From Streptococcus canis (GTDB lineage: Bacteria; Bacillota; Bacilli; Lactobacillales; Streptococcaceae), in assembly GCF_900636575.1 (NCBI RefSeq), contig NZ_LR134293.1:62001-126000 (forward strand): a DNA stretch of 64,000 bases, read 5' to 3'. Both the position numbers and the translations under genes were made by a program. Under the pieces are notes generated by a model that was not told the DNA's origin, did no database searches, and was given only the letters and a program-made list of their open reading frames with translations. This document shows, piece by piece, positions 8,506 through 16,799 of this stretch (position 1 is its first letter; each line of letters opens with the position of its first letter).

Positions 8506-9488
8506 TTAAACTAAATGAGCATCTTGGAGCAATTCTTCGATAAAGGTACCCTTAATATTTTTACGGACCGATTTTTTCAATCAAGTCAGGAATTGGCAAA
8601 TCCATATCTTTGATTTCTTTTTTATCGTTAAGGTAATAAAAAGCTTTAAGCAATTCGCAAATGTTATAAGCTGAGTTAAAGACTTCTGGGACGCCTCGTT
8701 CCACATTCAAAAAGCTATACACTGCTTCTGTGACAGTACGGATTAAATACTTAGTCGTAAAGACCGTATCTCGAGATGGAGATTCTGCAAAGTTACCAAT
8801 AAAGGCCAAGTTGACAAAGCCATCAGGAATGACTTTGAGACGGTCTCCTTTGAGACGAGGCATAAAGTAGCTGGTAATATAAGACACGTAAACAGCAACA
8901 GTATTGATACGGTCTTGACCAGCAAGTTTTTTGATGTTATCCACAGGCATACCAAGGCGGCACAACCAATCTTCTGTGATCTCTTGACCTGTACAGTCCT
9001 CCATTTTTTTGTGGATGTAATGTCTCTCGATGTTGGACCAAAGACCATTGATCCATACAGTGCTTTCATTTACCTTTTGTTCCTTAAAGTGAGGTTAACG
9101 ATGAATCGTAAAACTCGTCATCCAGTTAGAATCTGTAATAGTAATAATCTCCCCACCATCGTGCAAGTCACGATGAGTCAAACGTTCGATATAAGCCTCA
9201 ATATCGGTACATGTCCCACATACATTCAAAATGATTTTCCATCTCAGAACTATCACGAGTCACAAAACCTAGATGCGGCTTTTCAATACCATATAGGGAG
9301 TCTCCAGCTAAAAGCAGTTCCTCAAAAAGATAGATTCCTTCCCCAGCCATGTGCCCATCTCGAATCAATAAGACGGCTGCTGCTAAATCGGCTAAGCCAG
9401 TCCCAATAATATACGCTGACTTTTTCTCAACACCTTCAGGTTTTCTAGGTGTCATAAAAGCTTCATAATGACTACTAGTATAATATAT
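8506..9488 (-). pseudogene. ohyA: Oleate hydratase (67-kDa myosin-cross-reactive antigen) pseudogene
   Basis: Pieces match the streptococcal oleate hydratase (FAD-dependent hydration of unsaturated fatty acids, about 590 residues) in order. The N-terminal part TPRKPEGVEKKSAYIIGTG lies at about 9370-9455. A deletion of roughly 260 residues follows MWDMYR at about 9200 and joins it, out of frame, to EAYIERLTHRDLHDG. After that come a small deletion, a TAA in place of the Gln codon in IHRQPHF, and a frameshift just after PIPDLIEKIG. The original start also looks lost: the codon before YYTSSHYEAF (9486-9488) is ATA. The gene is dead. The terminator beyond it is intact, and phoH lies next, as in group A streptococci. 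Confidence 0.9.
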
Positions 9489-9776
9489 CTCAGGTCCTTC
9501 TTGACTCTCATTCTGATTGATATGATAAAATCGTCAGCCAGAAGGGAACCAACAAGATTTTATCAACTTGTAATTCTCCTTTACTTTTCTCATCATATAA
9601 GATTAATAATGCTTATTGTACTCCTAATCAAGGGCTTACGCTAATAAAGAGCGACACTTTTAGACATAATATTAAAATCGCCTAAAAAGAAAGCCGATAC
9701 AAAATAGTGAACCTCCCCCTAAATGGGTGAGGTAACCCCAAAATCCACAGAGCACTCAGCTCATTTTCTTCAAAAC
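9489..9776. other. Intergenic, no gene seen
   Basis: This AT-rich stretch lies between the ohyA remnant and the LysM gene terminator. It holds the former ohyA upstream region (an AAGGA-like sequence near 9497) and no convincing ORF, RNA gene or repeat. Confidence 0.5.
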
Positions 9777-9806
9777 GAAAAAACCCACGCTTGAGCATGA
9801 GTTTTT
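9777..9806 (-). terminator. Terminator of the LysM protein gene
   Basis: On the minus strand, stem AAACTCATGC/GCGTGGGTTT (with G-T pairs) around TCAA, followed by a T run; seven bases after the stop codon. Confidence 0.8.
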
Positions 9807-9813
9807 AGTTCAT

Positions 9814-10941
9814 TTAGCCATTAAAGGATACGTGAACATGGTCATAGTGATTTTCTGTGACACTGCCTCGATCTGGCATAGGATTCCAAGTATTAGCTGG
9901 TCCATAAATATTTGATACTGGAGCGTAGAATTTTTGCTTCCAGATAACGTAAGAAATGCCTCGATCCGCCATGTGGTCAATGGCATACTGAGCAACTTGA
10001 TCACCAAGAGCAGAACTTTCAGGCACCATAAAGTCAATAGCCAAGCCCTTGCCATGGTCACCTGGGTCACCTGGACGGTAGCCACTGAATGAGGTAATGC
10101 CATAAGCAGAAGCTACTTCTTCTTTAAAAGCTGCTGTTTGTGGTTGAAGCCCTGCATTCATTGGGTTGTAAGCGTGGTTTGGAGCGTAAGAAAGACCATT
10201 TGAGGTTGCAACACTTGTTGTGTCAGTTGCAGCTGGTTGTGCTGCTGGTGCTGATTCAACTGGCTCAGCAGGCGCTGCTGGCTCAACAACTGGTTCAGGA
10301 ACCGTTGCCACTTTCTCTTCAGCTGGCACTTCTGGAGTTTTTTCAACAACTGGTTCTGTGACAGGTTCAGTAACTACTTCTGCTGGAGTTGCAGCGGGTG
10401 CTTCTGGAACGGATGGAGCAACTTCAGTAGGTGCCTCTGGAGTTGTTTCTGCTGACACTTCAACAGATGGAGCTACAGAAGAAACTGATGGAGAAACTAC
10501 TGCGCTTGTCATCGCAGACGGAGCTATTACAGAAGCTATTTGCCTACTGGCTTGGTCTTGAACGGCAACTTGGTCTGTCGTTAAGTTAGTACTCGCATCA
10601 GCAAAACTTGCTTGACTAGCAGGTGCTTGAACCGTCAAGCTTGTTGCTTGATGATGATAATTGTAAGTAGCTGTCAAGATAGTATCTGGGAAAATCAAAT
10701 CAATATTAGCAATATTGTTGATTCTTCCTAACTCATGGACATCGATGTTCATCGCCTCAGCAATAGTGCTCAAGGTATCGCCATATTTGACAGTATAAGT
10801 CAATACATTATCTGTCAAAGTAAGTTCTGACTTAATTTCTGCAACAGAGCGTGGCGTCCACTCTTGCGCTTTAGCTGTAGCAACAGGTACTAACGATAAC
10901 GCTACAGTTGTCACAAATAAGCTTTTTTTATTAATAATCAT
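9814..10941 (-). CDS. Secreted LysM-domain cell-wall protein
   Basis: A 375-residue exported protein. The signal peptide covers residues 1-25 (cleavage near AKA-QE). A LysM peptidoglycan-binding domain follows at about 47-91 (YTVKYGDTLSTIAEAMNID). Then comes a long Pro/Glu/Val/Ala-rich linker (about 95-265). The conserved C-terminal domain (about 270-375) contains GDHGKGLAIDFMVP and ends HYDHVHVSFNG; its His/Asp residues suggest a metal-binding hydrolase-like fold related to M15-type domains. It probably acts on or binds the wall. It occupies the place beside ohyA that a LysM protein of about 42 kDa holds in S. pyogenes. The repetitive linker produces spurious antisense ORFs. Confidence 0.88.
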   Translation of the reverse strand: MIINKKSLFVTTVALSLVPVATAKAQEWTPRSVAEIKSELTLTDNVLTYTVKYGDTLSTIAEAMNIDVHELGRINNIANIDLIFPDTILTATYNYHHQATSLTVQAPASQASFADASTNLTTDQVAVQDQASRQIASVIAPSAMTSAVVSPSVSSVAPSVEVSAETTPEAPTEVAPSVPEAPAATPAEVVTEPVTEPVVEKTPEVPAEEKVATVPEPVVEPAAPAEPVESAPAAQPAATDTTSVATSNGLSYAPNHAYNPMNAGLQPQTAAFKEEVASAYGITSFSGYRPGDPGDHGKGLAIDFMVPESSALGDQVAQYAIDHMADRGISYVIWKQKFYAPVSNIYGPANTWNPMPDRGSVTENHYDHVHVSFNG

Positions 10942-11099
10942 CTATGCTTCCTTTTTCTTTTTTTTCTATCTTACATCATAGCATATTTTAGTGAAAAAAA
11001 GTACCCTGTCATTTTTTTGAAAGAAAGTGATGTCAATTTGTAACAATTGTTTCCTTCAGTCCCTAGTCACTGGACCTTCTCCACTCAAAAAGCTTGGTA

Positions 11100-11315
11100 T
11101 CAGTGAGCCAAGTAGTCTTCCCAAATCTGGTCAAATTGTCCTAAATTAAAGGAAAAACTAGCTTGGTCTTCAAGGTAGCGACTAATAGCTTCAAAGTCAT
11201 TGGTATGCTTTGGAAAGGTTGTGTCCTCAAAAGCCAAGTCTGCTAAAATCGCCACAGGTTCATTAGATTTAGGATTACGCTGTGTCATCAGCCAACTATA
11301 AAATGATTTTCTCAT
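11100..11315 (-). CDS. YozE family (UPF0346) small protein
   Basis: A 71-residue protein starting [17 protein letters not shown]. The ATG at 11315 overlaps the msrA stop (ATGA), so a TTG two codons upstream is not needed. The family is a small SAM-like helical fold found across Firmicutes with no assigned function. Cotranscription and translational coupling with msrA are likely. Confidence 0.9.
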   Translation of the reverse strand: MRKSFYSWLMTQRNPKSNEPVAILADLAFEDTTFPKHTNDFEAISRYLEDQASFSFNLGQFDQIWEDYLAH

Positions 11316-11821
11316 GACCAATTCTCCTCTAAAAATTGATGGCGAATAGCACTGCTTTGAGCGTACCGCTGAGGATTCTTTTGATAAAATCCTTGGTGAT
11401 AATCCTCTGCTAGATAAAAAGGCTCTGCCGCTTCAATGGTTGTCACTATAGGTTGATCAAAACGTCCTGAGGCTTGCAAGGCTGCTTTTGACTGCTCTGC
11501 AATTTCTTTTTGTCCTTCAGTTGTGTAATAAATAACAGGACGGTAGTTGTCTCCACGATCTTCAAATTGTCCAAATGCATCTGTGGGGTCAGTCTGCGCC
11601 CAATAAAGCTCCACCAAATCTTTATAAGCGATTTGCTTAGGGTCAAAAATAATTTCAACCGCTTCTGTGTGACCTGTCGTTTTGGAACAAACTTGTTCAT
11701 AACTAGGATTTGGGACATGACCACCTGTATAACCACTTCGGACTGATAAAATACCTTCTTGTTCTTCAAAAGGTTGGACCATGCACCAGAAACAACCTCC
11801 TGCAAAAATTGCTCTTTCCAT
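11312..11821 (-). CDS. msrA: Peptide-methionine (S)-S-oxide reductase
   Basis: A 169-residue protein of MsrA length. The catalytic motif GCFWC occupies residues 9-13 (nucleophile Cys10), with [16 protein letters not shown] following. It reduces methionine-S-sulfoxide in proteins using thioredoxin, in the cytosol. It overlaps the downstream YozE gene by four bases. No MsrB domain is fused to it. Confidence 0.96.
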   Translation of the reverse strand: MERAIFAGGCFWCMVQPFEEQEGILSVRSGYTGGHVPNPSYEQVCSKTTGHTEAVEIIFDPKQIAYKDLVELYWAQTDPTDAFGQFEDRGDNYRPVIYYTTEGQKEIAEQSKAALQASGRFDQPIVTTIEAAEPFYLAEDYHQGFYQKNPQRYAQSSAIRHQFLEENWS

Positions 11822-11893
11822 TCTCTATATCCCCTTTTTCTTCGGTTAGTGGTTTTCATTGTAACAAAAAACTTTGCCAGTGGCAAAGCATTT

Positions 11894-12751
11894 TTATCCT
11901 ATTAATTCAGTCCCTGTGGCGTCCTGTTTAATCCGTTTAGCTTTCATAAGACCACCCAAGGCTTTTTTGAACTGCCCTTTTGAAATACCAAAGGTTGCCT
12001 TAATTTCCTCTGGACTTGATTTGTCATTCAAGGTCATAAAACCGCCATTGGCTTCCAGATAGGTTACAATCATTTGAGCGTCATTTTCTAACATTTCAAA
12101 GGAGCGTGGTTTCAATGACAAGTTTAGGGTACGATCCACTTCCCTAAAACCGATAACACGAGCATCTAGAACCTGACCTAAACGTGGTTCTGTGTAACGT
12201 TCACTTGGATGAATGAAGCCTAACATGTTATTTTCAGGCAAGTAAACAAAGGTTCCTGTCAATTTTAAACGGTAAACAATTGCTGGCCATGTTTGGTTTT
12301 GCATATTGTTGTAAGCAGGACTGGCCATCTTTTGAAAAACTTCAGGTTCTGCTGGAAGTCCCCAAAGACGGTCTTTCTTATCCACATCTAAACGAATGTA
12401 AAGTTTATCACCCTTTTTAGGCCACAATTCTTTCATCTCAGGCAAAACATCTAAAGAGACCACAATTTCCTTGTTTGGAATTCCTGTGTCGACAAAGACA
12501 CCTAAGTCTCGGCGGACCTCTGTCACTTCTCCCCAACCATAGCTTGTTCTAGTGGAACTGATTTCTTTGGTTGTTAGGCGGGCTTTTTGCTTCATGTCCG
12601 TATAGGCAAATCCTGTGACCATATCACCAATCTGATGCTCGCCTTCTGTTTTAGACAAGGCAAAGGTGAACCCTTCTTTTTGAATTAAATAGAAGTCCGT
12701 GTTTTCTTCTCTAATCAGACCAGTAATCATTGTTGCTAATAAATCGTTCAT
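11894..12751 (-). CDS. cvfB: S1-like RNA-binding regulator CvfB/YitL
   Basis: A 285-residue protein of the CvfB family: several S1-like beta-barrel segments (for example SYGWGEVTEVRRDLGVFVDTG and LGQVLDARVIGFREVDRTLNLS) and a C-terminal winged-helix region (FGISKGQFKKALGGLMKAKRI). In Staphylococcus aureus and S. pyogenes, CvfB homologues influence virulence gene expression and mRNA stability. It lies between msrA and frr. Confidence 0.92.
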   Translation of the reverse strand: MNDLLATMITGLIREENTDFYLIQKEGFTFALSKTEGEHQIGDMVTGFAYTDMKQKARLTTKEISSTRTSYGWGEVTEVRRDLGVFVDTGIPNKEIVVSLDVLPEMKELWPKKGDKLYIRLDVDKKDRLWGLPAEPEVFQKMASPAYNNMQNQTWPAIVYRLKLTGTFVYLPENNMLGFIHPSERYTEPRLGQVLDARVIGFREVDRTLNLSLKPRSFEMLENDAQMIVTYLEANGGFMTLNDKSSPEEIKATFGISKGQFKKALGGLMKAKRIKQDATGTELIG

Positions 12752-12870
12752 ATCTTTTTTGTCTTTCTTTAAAAAAATAGGGACAAATCAAAAACAAACG
12801 CTTCTGGAATTGTCGCCTACCTTTTCCTTATATTTATGAGGCTACTACTACTTTTGAGTAACCGTGAGCA

Positions 12871-13428
12871 TTACACTGAGAGCAATTCCTTTTCTTTTTC
12901 TGCAGTCATGCGGTCAATTTCTTTGACAGCATCATCTGTTGCTTTTTGAATATCTTTTTCCAATGTTTTAAGCTCATCTTCAGTGATTTCTTTTGCTTTT
13001 TCTTGCTTTTTAGCATCGTCCATAGCATCACGACGGATATTACGGATTGAAATTTTAGCATTCTCACCAACTTTTTTCACTTCTTTGGCCAATTCCTTAC
13101 GTGTTTCTTCTGTCAAAGCTGGGATAACTAAACGAATAACAGAACCATCGTTAGCTGGTGTAATTCCTAAATCCGATGCATTAAGCGCACGCTCAATATC
13201 TTTAATAGAAGATTTATCAAAAGGTGAAATTAACAATACACGGGCTTCTGGCACAGTGATTGATGCCAATTGGTTCAATGGCGTTGGGGCACCATAATAG
13301 TCCACTTGAATACGATCCAAAAGACTAGCATTAGCCCGACCAGCACGAATGCTAGCGTACTCTCGTGATAGGGAATGGTGGGATTGCGCAAAACGTTCTT
13401 TTGCAGTTTCAACAATTACATTTGCCAT
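12871..13428 (-). CDS. frr: Ribosome recycling factor
   Basis: A 185-residue protein with the usual RRF length and fold: the N-terminal [14 protein letters not shown] segment and the long Lys/Glu-rich coiled hairpin domain ending in [14 protein letters not shown]. It splits post-termination ribosomes together with EF-G. It follows pyrH after 29 bp, the usual pyrH-frr operon. Confidence 0.97.
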   Translation of the reverse strand: MANVIVETAKERFAQSHHSLSREYASIRAGRANASLLDRIQVDYYGAPTPLNQLASITVPEARVLLISPFDKSSIKDIERALNASDLGITPANDGSVIRLVIPALTEETRKELAKEVKKVGENAKISIRNIRRDAMDDAKKQEKAKEITEDELKTLEKDIQKATDDAVKEIDRMTAEKEKELLSV

Positions 13429-13457
13429 GTTCTTTACTCTCTTTCTTTTTCTAACTT

Positions 13458-14186
13458 TTATTCACAAACTTTATTTGAGACCGTTGTTCCAATGTGTTCG
13501 CCAAATACAACACGTTTAATGTTACCAGTTTCATTCATATTGAAAACAACAAGGTCAATATCGTTATCCATTGATAGAGTGGATGCCGTCGCGTCCATAA
13601 TTTTAAGGCCACGCTTAATCACTTCGCCATGCGTTAATTCATCAAACTTAACGGCATTCGCATCTTTTCTCGGGTCAGCATTGTAAACCCCATCAACACC
13701 ATTTTTCGCCATTAAAATAGCATCTGCTTCAATCTCAGCTGCACGAAGAGCAGCCGTTGTATCTGTTGAAAAATAAGGTGAGCCAATACCAGCTCCAAAA
13801 ACAACGATACGATTCTTCTCTAGGTGACGTAAGGCACGTCCACGAATGTAAGGCTCAGCTACATTTTGCATTGGAATAGCTGTCTGAACACGAGTATCAA
13901 CGTCATAATGTTGAAGACTGTCAGCCATTACCAAGGCATTCATTACCGTTCCAAGCATACCAGTATAGTCTGCCTGAACACGATCCATACCCGCTTCAGC
14001 AGCAGGCTCTCCACGCCAGAGATTCCCTCCACCAATGACAAGAGCAATTTGTACCCCTGAAGCATGGACTTCAGCAATTTCTTTAGCAATGGTTTGAACT
14101 GTTGGGATGTCAATGCCAACCCCTTTTTCACCTGCTAAGGCTTCACCAGATAGTTTAATTAAAATGCGTTGATATTTAGGTTCCAC
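13458..14186 (-). CDS. pyrH: UMP kinase
   Basis: A 242-residue bacterial UMP kinase of the amino-acid-kinase fold. The phosphate-binding start [17 protein letters not shown], and the C-terminal [23 protein letters not shown] region are all present. It makes UDP from UMP, usually activated by GTP and inhibited by UTP. First gene of the pyrH-frr pair. Confidence 0.97.
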   Translation of the reverse strand: MEPKYQRILIKLSGEALAGEKGVGIDIPTVQTIAKEIAEVHASGVQIALVIGGGNLWRGEPAAEAGMDRVQADYTGMLGTVMNALVMADSLQHYDVDTRVQTAIPMQNVAEPYIRGRALRHLEKNRIVVFGAGIGSPYFSTDTTAALRAAEIEADAILMAKNGVDGVYNADPRKDANAVKFDELTHGEVIKRGLKIMDATASTLSMDNDIDLVVFNMNETGNIKRVVFGEHIGTTVSNKVCE

Positions 14187-14489
14187 TATTATTATCTCCT
14201 TATTTTGTCCTTACTATTTTACCACAAACCCTCAATTATTGATAGGGTAAGGTCAGAGAGCTTACAAGAAATTATTTCATCACTGTTAACCTCCCCTTCA
14301 CCCTATTTGTCATAACCAATAAAACATCACTATCTCACTAACCTTTATATCACAAACTCTATTATCAAACAAAGCTCAAAAAATTAATTAAGAGTGGTGG
14401 TGTTCTTTCATTTATTTTTTTAAGCCTCTCATGTTATGTGTAAGAAGTAAGGCTGTTTCTTTATTTTTTGACAATCGAGAGGAATTCTA

Positions 14490-14792
14490 ATGAAATCACG
14501 TCGTCTCATCTTTACTGGTTACCTAATAGTAGCAACCTTATCGTTGATAAACCTGTCTCCAACAACTGTCACTGCTGATAGCTGGCAGCCTATCACAGCA
14601 AAGCCACAAGAATCCGTACCTGATAAGCATGCTCAAAACGAAGACCCTAGTTTACCATAGTACATCACTCTTGAAACATCAAGACCAGTTTTTGAACCTT
14701 CTTTTCAGAGGGTAAAGCATGCCCCCTATAAACAATCAATTTTGCTGGTCCATTTTAGTCAAAAAGATATGATTTCATCGACCTTTCCTTAA
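14490..14792 (+). pseudogene. Small secreted protein ORF broken by a TAG, unknown
   Basis: A good GAGAGGA ribosome binding site precedes ATG at 14490. The frame encodes a clear signal peptide (MKSRRLIFTGYLIVATLSL, cleavage around VTA-DS) and a short Pro/Gln-rich mature part. It stops at TAG 14658-14660 after 56 residues. The same frame then stays open (ITLETSRPVFEPSFQ...) to TAA at 14792, suggesting a nonsense mutation in a roughly 100-residue secreted protein, though the 56-residue peptide may be the real product. Unrecognised family, isolated on the plus strand. Confidence 0.45.
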
Positions 14793-14870
14793 GCTATCTC
14801 TCTTCGACAAAGCAGGTAAGATAAACACAGCTTAGTTAGTCTCAATCAAACCAAATACACTTCAAGACAC

Positions 14871-14897
14871 AAAAAACTAGGACAAGTCCTAGTCTTT
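14871..14897 (-). terminator. Terminator of rplK-rplA
   Basis: On the minus strand, perfect stem ACTAGGAC/GTCCTAGT with a TT loop, then TTTTTT; ten bases after the rplA stop. Confidence 0.9.
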
Positions 14898-14906
14898 TAC
14901 AATCTA

Positions 14907-15596
14907 TTAAAGTGAGTTAGGATCAACCTTGATACCAACACCTTGTGTTGATGTGATTGAGATGTTTGTCATGTAAGTTCCTTTAGCTGTTGCTGGTTTA
15001 GCTTTAGCCATCACATCGTGGAAAGCTTTGAAGTTTTCAACCAATTTGTCAGCGTCAAATGAAACTTTACCGATAAGAGCTTGTACGTTACCTGCTTTGT
15101 CAGCACGGTAAGTGATTTTACCACCTTTAGACTCTTCAACCGCTTTAGCAACATCCATTGTTACTGTACCAGTTTTAGGGTTTGGCATCAAGTTACGAGG
15201 TCCAAGGACACGTCCAAGACGACCTACGATAGCCATCATGTCTGGTGTTGCAATAACAACATCAAAGTCAAGCCATCCGCCATTGATTTTAGCAACAAGA
15301 TCATCTTCACCAACGAAGTCTGCACCAGCAGCTTTTGCTTCTTCAGCTTTGGCACCACGCGCAAAAACAAGAACGCGTTGTGTTTTACCAGTTCCGTTTG
15401 GCAACACCATTGCACCACGGATTTGTTGGTCTGCTTTACGAACATCGATGTTCAAGTTATAAGCAACCTCAACAGACGCATCAAATTTTGCAAAATTAGT
15501 TTCTTTTACTAATGCTACAGCTTCTTCTACACTGTACGCTTTTGTGCTATCTACTTTTTCAAGCGCAGCACGCATTTGTTTGCTTTTTTTAGCCAT
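14907..15596 (-). CDS. rplA: 50S ribosomal protein L1
   Basis: A 229-residue protein of standard L1 length with the family signature around [18 protein letters not shown]. It forms the L1 stalk of the large subunit and, in E. coli, represses its own operon by binding mRNA. It follows rplK after a 104-bp gap that contains a second L1-like RNA motif directly before the rplA ribosome binding site. Confidence 0.98.
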   Translation of the reverse strand: MAKKSKQMRAALEKVDSTKAYSVEEAVALVKETNFAKFDASVEVAYNLNIDVRKADQQIRGAMVLPNGTGKTQRVLVFARGAKAEEAKAAGADFVGEDDLVAKINGGWLDFDVVIATPDMMAIVGRLGRVLGPRNLMPNPKTGTVTMDVAKAVEESKGGKITYRADKAGNVQALIGKVSFDADKLVENFKAFHDVMAKAKPATAKGTYMTNISITSTQGVGIKVDPNSL

Positions 15597-15616
15597 TTTA
15601 AAATTCTCCTTGTAAT

Positions 15617-15649
15617 GTGGTCATATCGATTTGATTTAAAATCTCCCAC
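15617..15649 (-). promoter_or_regulatory. Candidate L1-binding RNA motif before rplA
   Basis: In the mRNA, outer stem GUGG/CCAC, then the unpaired GA, inner stem GAUUU/AAAUC and an A-rich 3' internal loop. The closing CCAC lies six bases from the AAGGAG ribosome binding site of rplA. The same layout occurs before rplK, and the 5' part resembles the GUGGGAGG...AAAUACCAC L1 site of 23S rRNA. Confidence 0.5.
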
Positions 15650-15700
15650 GTCACTCATCTCTTATGATGAAGTCGTGCGGGTAATTGGGGTTCTTACCGA

Positions 15701-16126
15701 TTAGTCAGTGATAGTGAATCCCATAGAACGAGCAGTACCTTCGATCATACGCATTGCAGCTTCAATGTTTGCAGCGTTTAAATCTGGCATCTTAGTTTCA
15801 GCAATTTCTTGTACTTGTGCACGAGTAACTGTCGCAACTTTAGTTTTGTTAGGTGTACCTGATCCTTTTTCAACACCTGCAGCTTTTTTCAAAAGAACAG
15901 CAGCTGGTGGTGTTTTAGTAATAAAATCAAATGACTTGTCTTCGTAAACTGAGATAACAACTGGGATAATCATACCAGCTTGATCAGCTGTACGAGCGTT
16001 AAATTCTTTAGTGAATCCCATAATGTTGATACCTGCTTGACCAAGAGCTGGTCCAACTGGTGGAGCTGGTGTAGCTTTACCAGCAGGGATTTGAAGTTTT
16101 ACAAGTTTTTCGACTTTTTTAGCCAT
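15701..16126 (-). CDS. rplK: 50S ribosomal protein L11
   Basis: A 141-residue protein starting [12 protein letters not shown], the normal L11 start. Upstream in-frame codons are rejected because AGGAGG lies nine bases before this ATG and the extension is not L11-like. Conserved [17 protein letters not shown] and the C-terminal rRNA-binding domain ([25 protein letters not shown]) are present. It forms the GTPase-associated centre. Confidence 0.98.
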   Translation of the reverse strand: MAKKVEKLVKLQIPAGKATPAPPVGPALGQAGINIMGFTKEFNARTADQAGMIIPVVISVYEDKSFDFITKTPPAAVLLKKAAGVEKGSGTPNKTKVATVTRAQVQEIAETKMPDLNAANIEAAMRMIEGTARSMGFTITD

Positions 16127-16144
16127 TTTAAAAATCCTCCTGTT

Positions 16145-16180
16145 GTGGTTTTGGCGGTAATTAAGATTTTTACCTCCCAC
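16145..16180 (-). promoter_or_regulatory. Candidate L1-binding leader motif before rplK
   Basis: In the mRNA, GUGG-GA-GGUAA ... UUACC-GCCAAAA-CCAC. The outer stem ends four bases before the GGAGG of rplK, so protein binding would mask the ribosome binding site. A palindrome (TATGCAA/TTGCATA) lies just upstream, at about 16184-16198. Confidence 0.5.
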
Positions 16181-16368
16181 AGATATGCAAATTGCATACT
16201 CTATCATTATAGCTTATTGTTAGAATAAATCAAGTGTTTTCTTCAAAATATCTGATTACCATTCTATTTTTACAATACAGTTGGTCACAATTCTTCCTAG
16301 AAGAGAATTCTCTAGGCTAAAGACAAGTATCAGTTTACAAGTAAGCTATTTGAGTATAAAATAGACCT

Positions 16369-16722
16369 ATGATGATTTATAAATTAATTGCTCTGTCTTT
16401 TCTCATATTGACCCCTCTTTTTGCTATGGTATTAACCTCTCTTTTTAAACTTGATAAAAAAGGGGTTAAGTTCCCAGATATAGCATTTTTACTCTTTGCG
16501 ATCGAAATTGTTCTGGTCTCAGGAAAGTTTTTCACCCATAATTTACTGCCCTACTATCTCATTATCATGTCTTTACTAGCCATGGTTATTTCCCTATTGT
16601 TAGTCATTCGGAGTCAATCTTTTTCTTATCATCGCTTTATGAAATTATTTTGGCGCGTTGGCTTTCTGATAACCATCGTCTTCTATTTGATTTTAGTTAT
16701 CTTCATTTTGACCCTAGCTTAG
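16369..16722 (+). CDS. DUF3397 family membrane protein
   Basis: A 117-residue protein with four predicted hydrophobic helices and short loops (LDKKGVKFPDIAFLLFAIEI is typical of DUF3397). The family is confined to Firmicutes and has no known function. It starts with two consecutive ATGs and only a weak ribosome binding site. It is followed by a strong bidirectional terminator shared with ftsK. Confidence 0.75.
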   Translation: MMIYKLIALSFLILTPLFAMVLTSLFKLDKKGVKFPDIAFLLFAIEIVLVSGKFFTHNLLPYYLIIMSLLAMVISLLLVIRSQSFSYHRFMKLFWRVGFLITIVFYLILVIFILTLA

Positions 16723-16762
16723 CAGCTTGCTCTCTTGCTAGCCCCATTCATAATAGACATAG

Positions 16763-16799
16763 AAAACCTCAAATCCTTTAAGGGATTTGAGGTTATTTT
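16763..16799. terminator. Bidirectional terminator between DUF3397 gene and ftsK
   Basis: Stem AACCTCAAATCC/GGATTTGAGGTT with loop TTTAAG, A-rich on the left and T-rich on the right, serving convergent genes. Confidence 0.9.

Noticed and set aside
10140..10561. Antisense ORFs of 73 and 113 codons over the LysM gene
   Set aside because: They mirror the repetitive Pro/Glu/Val linker codons of the LysM protein; low complexity, no ribosome binding site.
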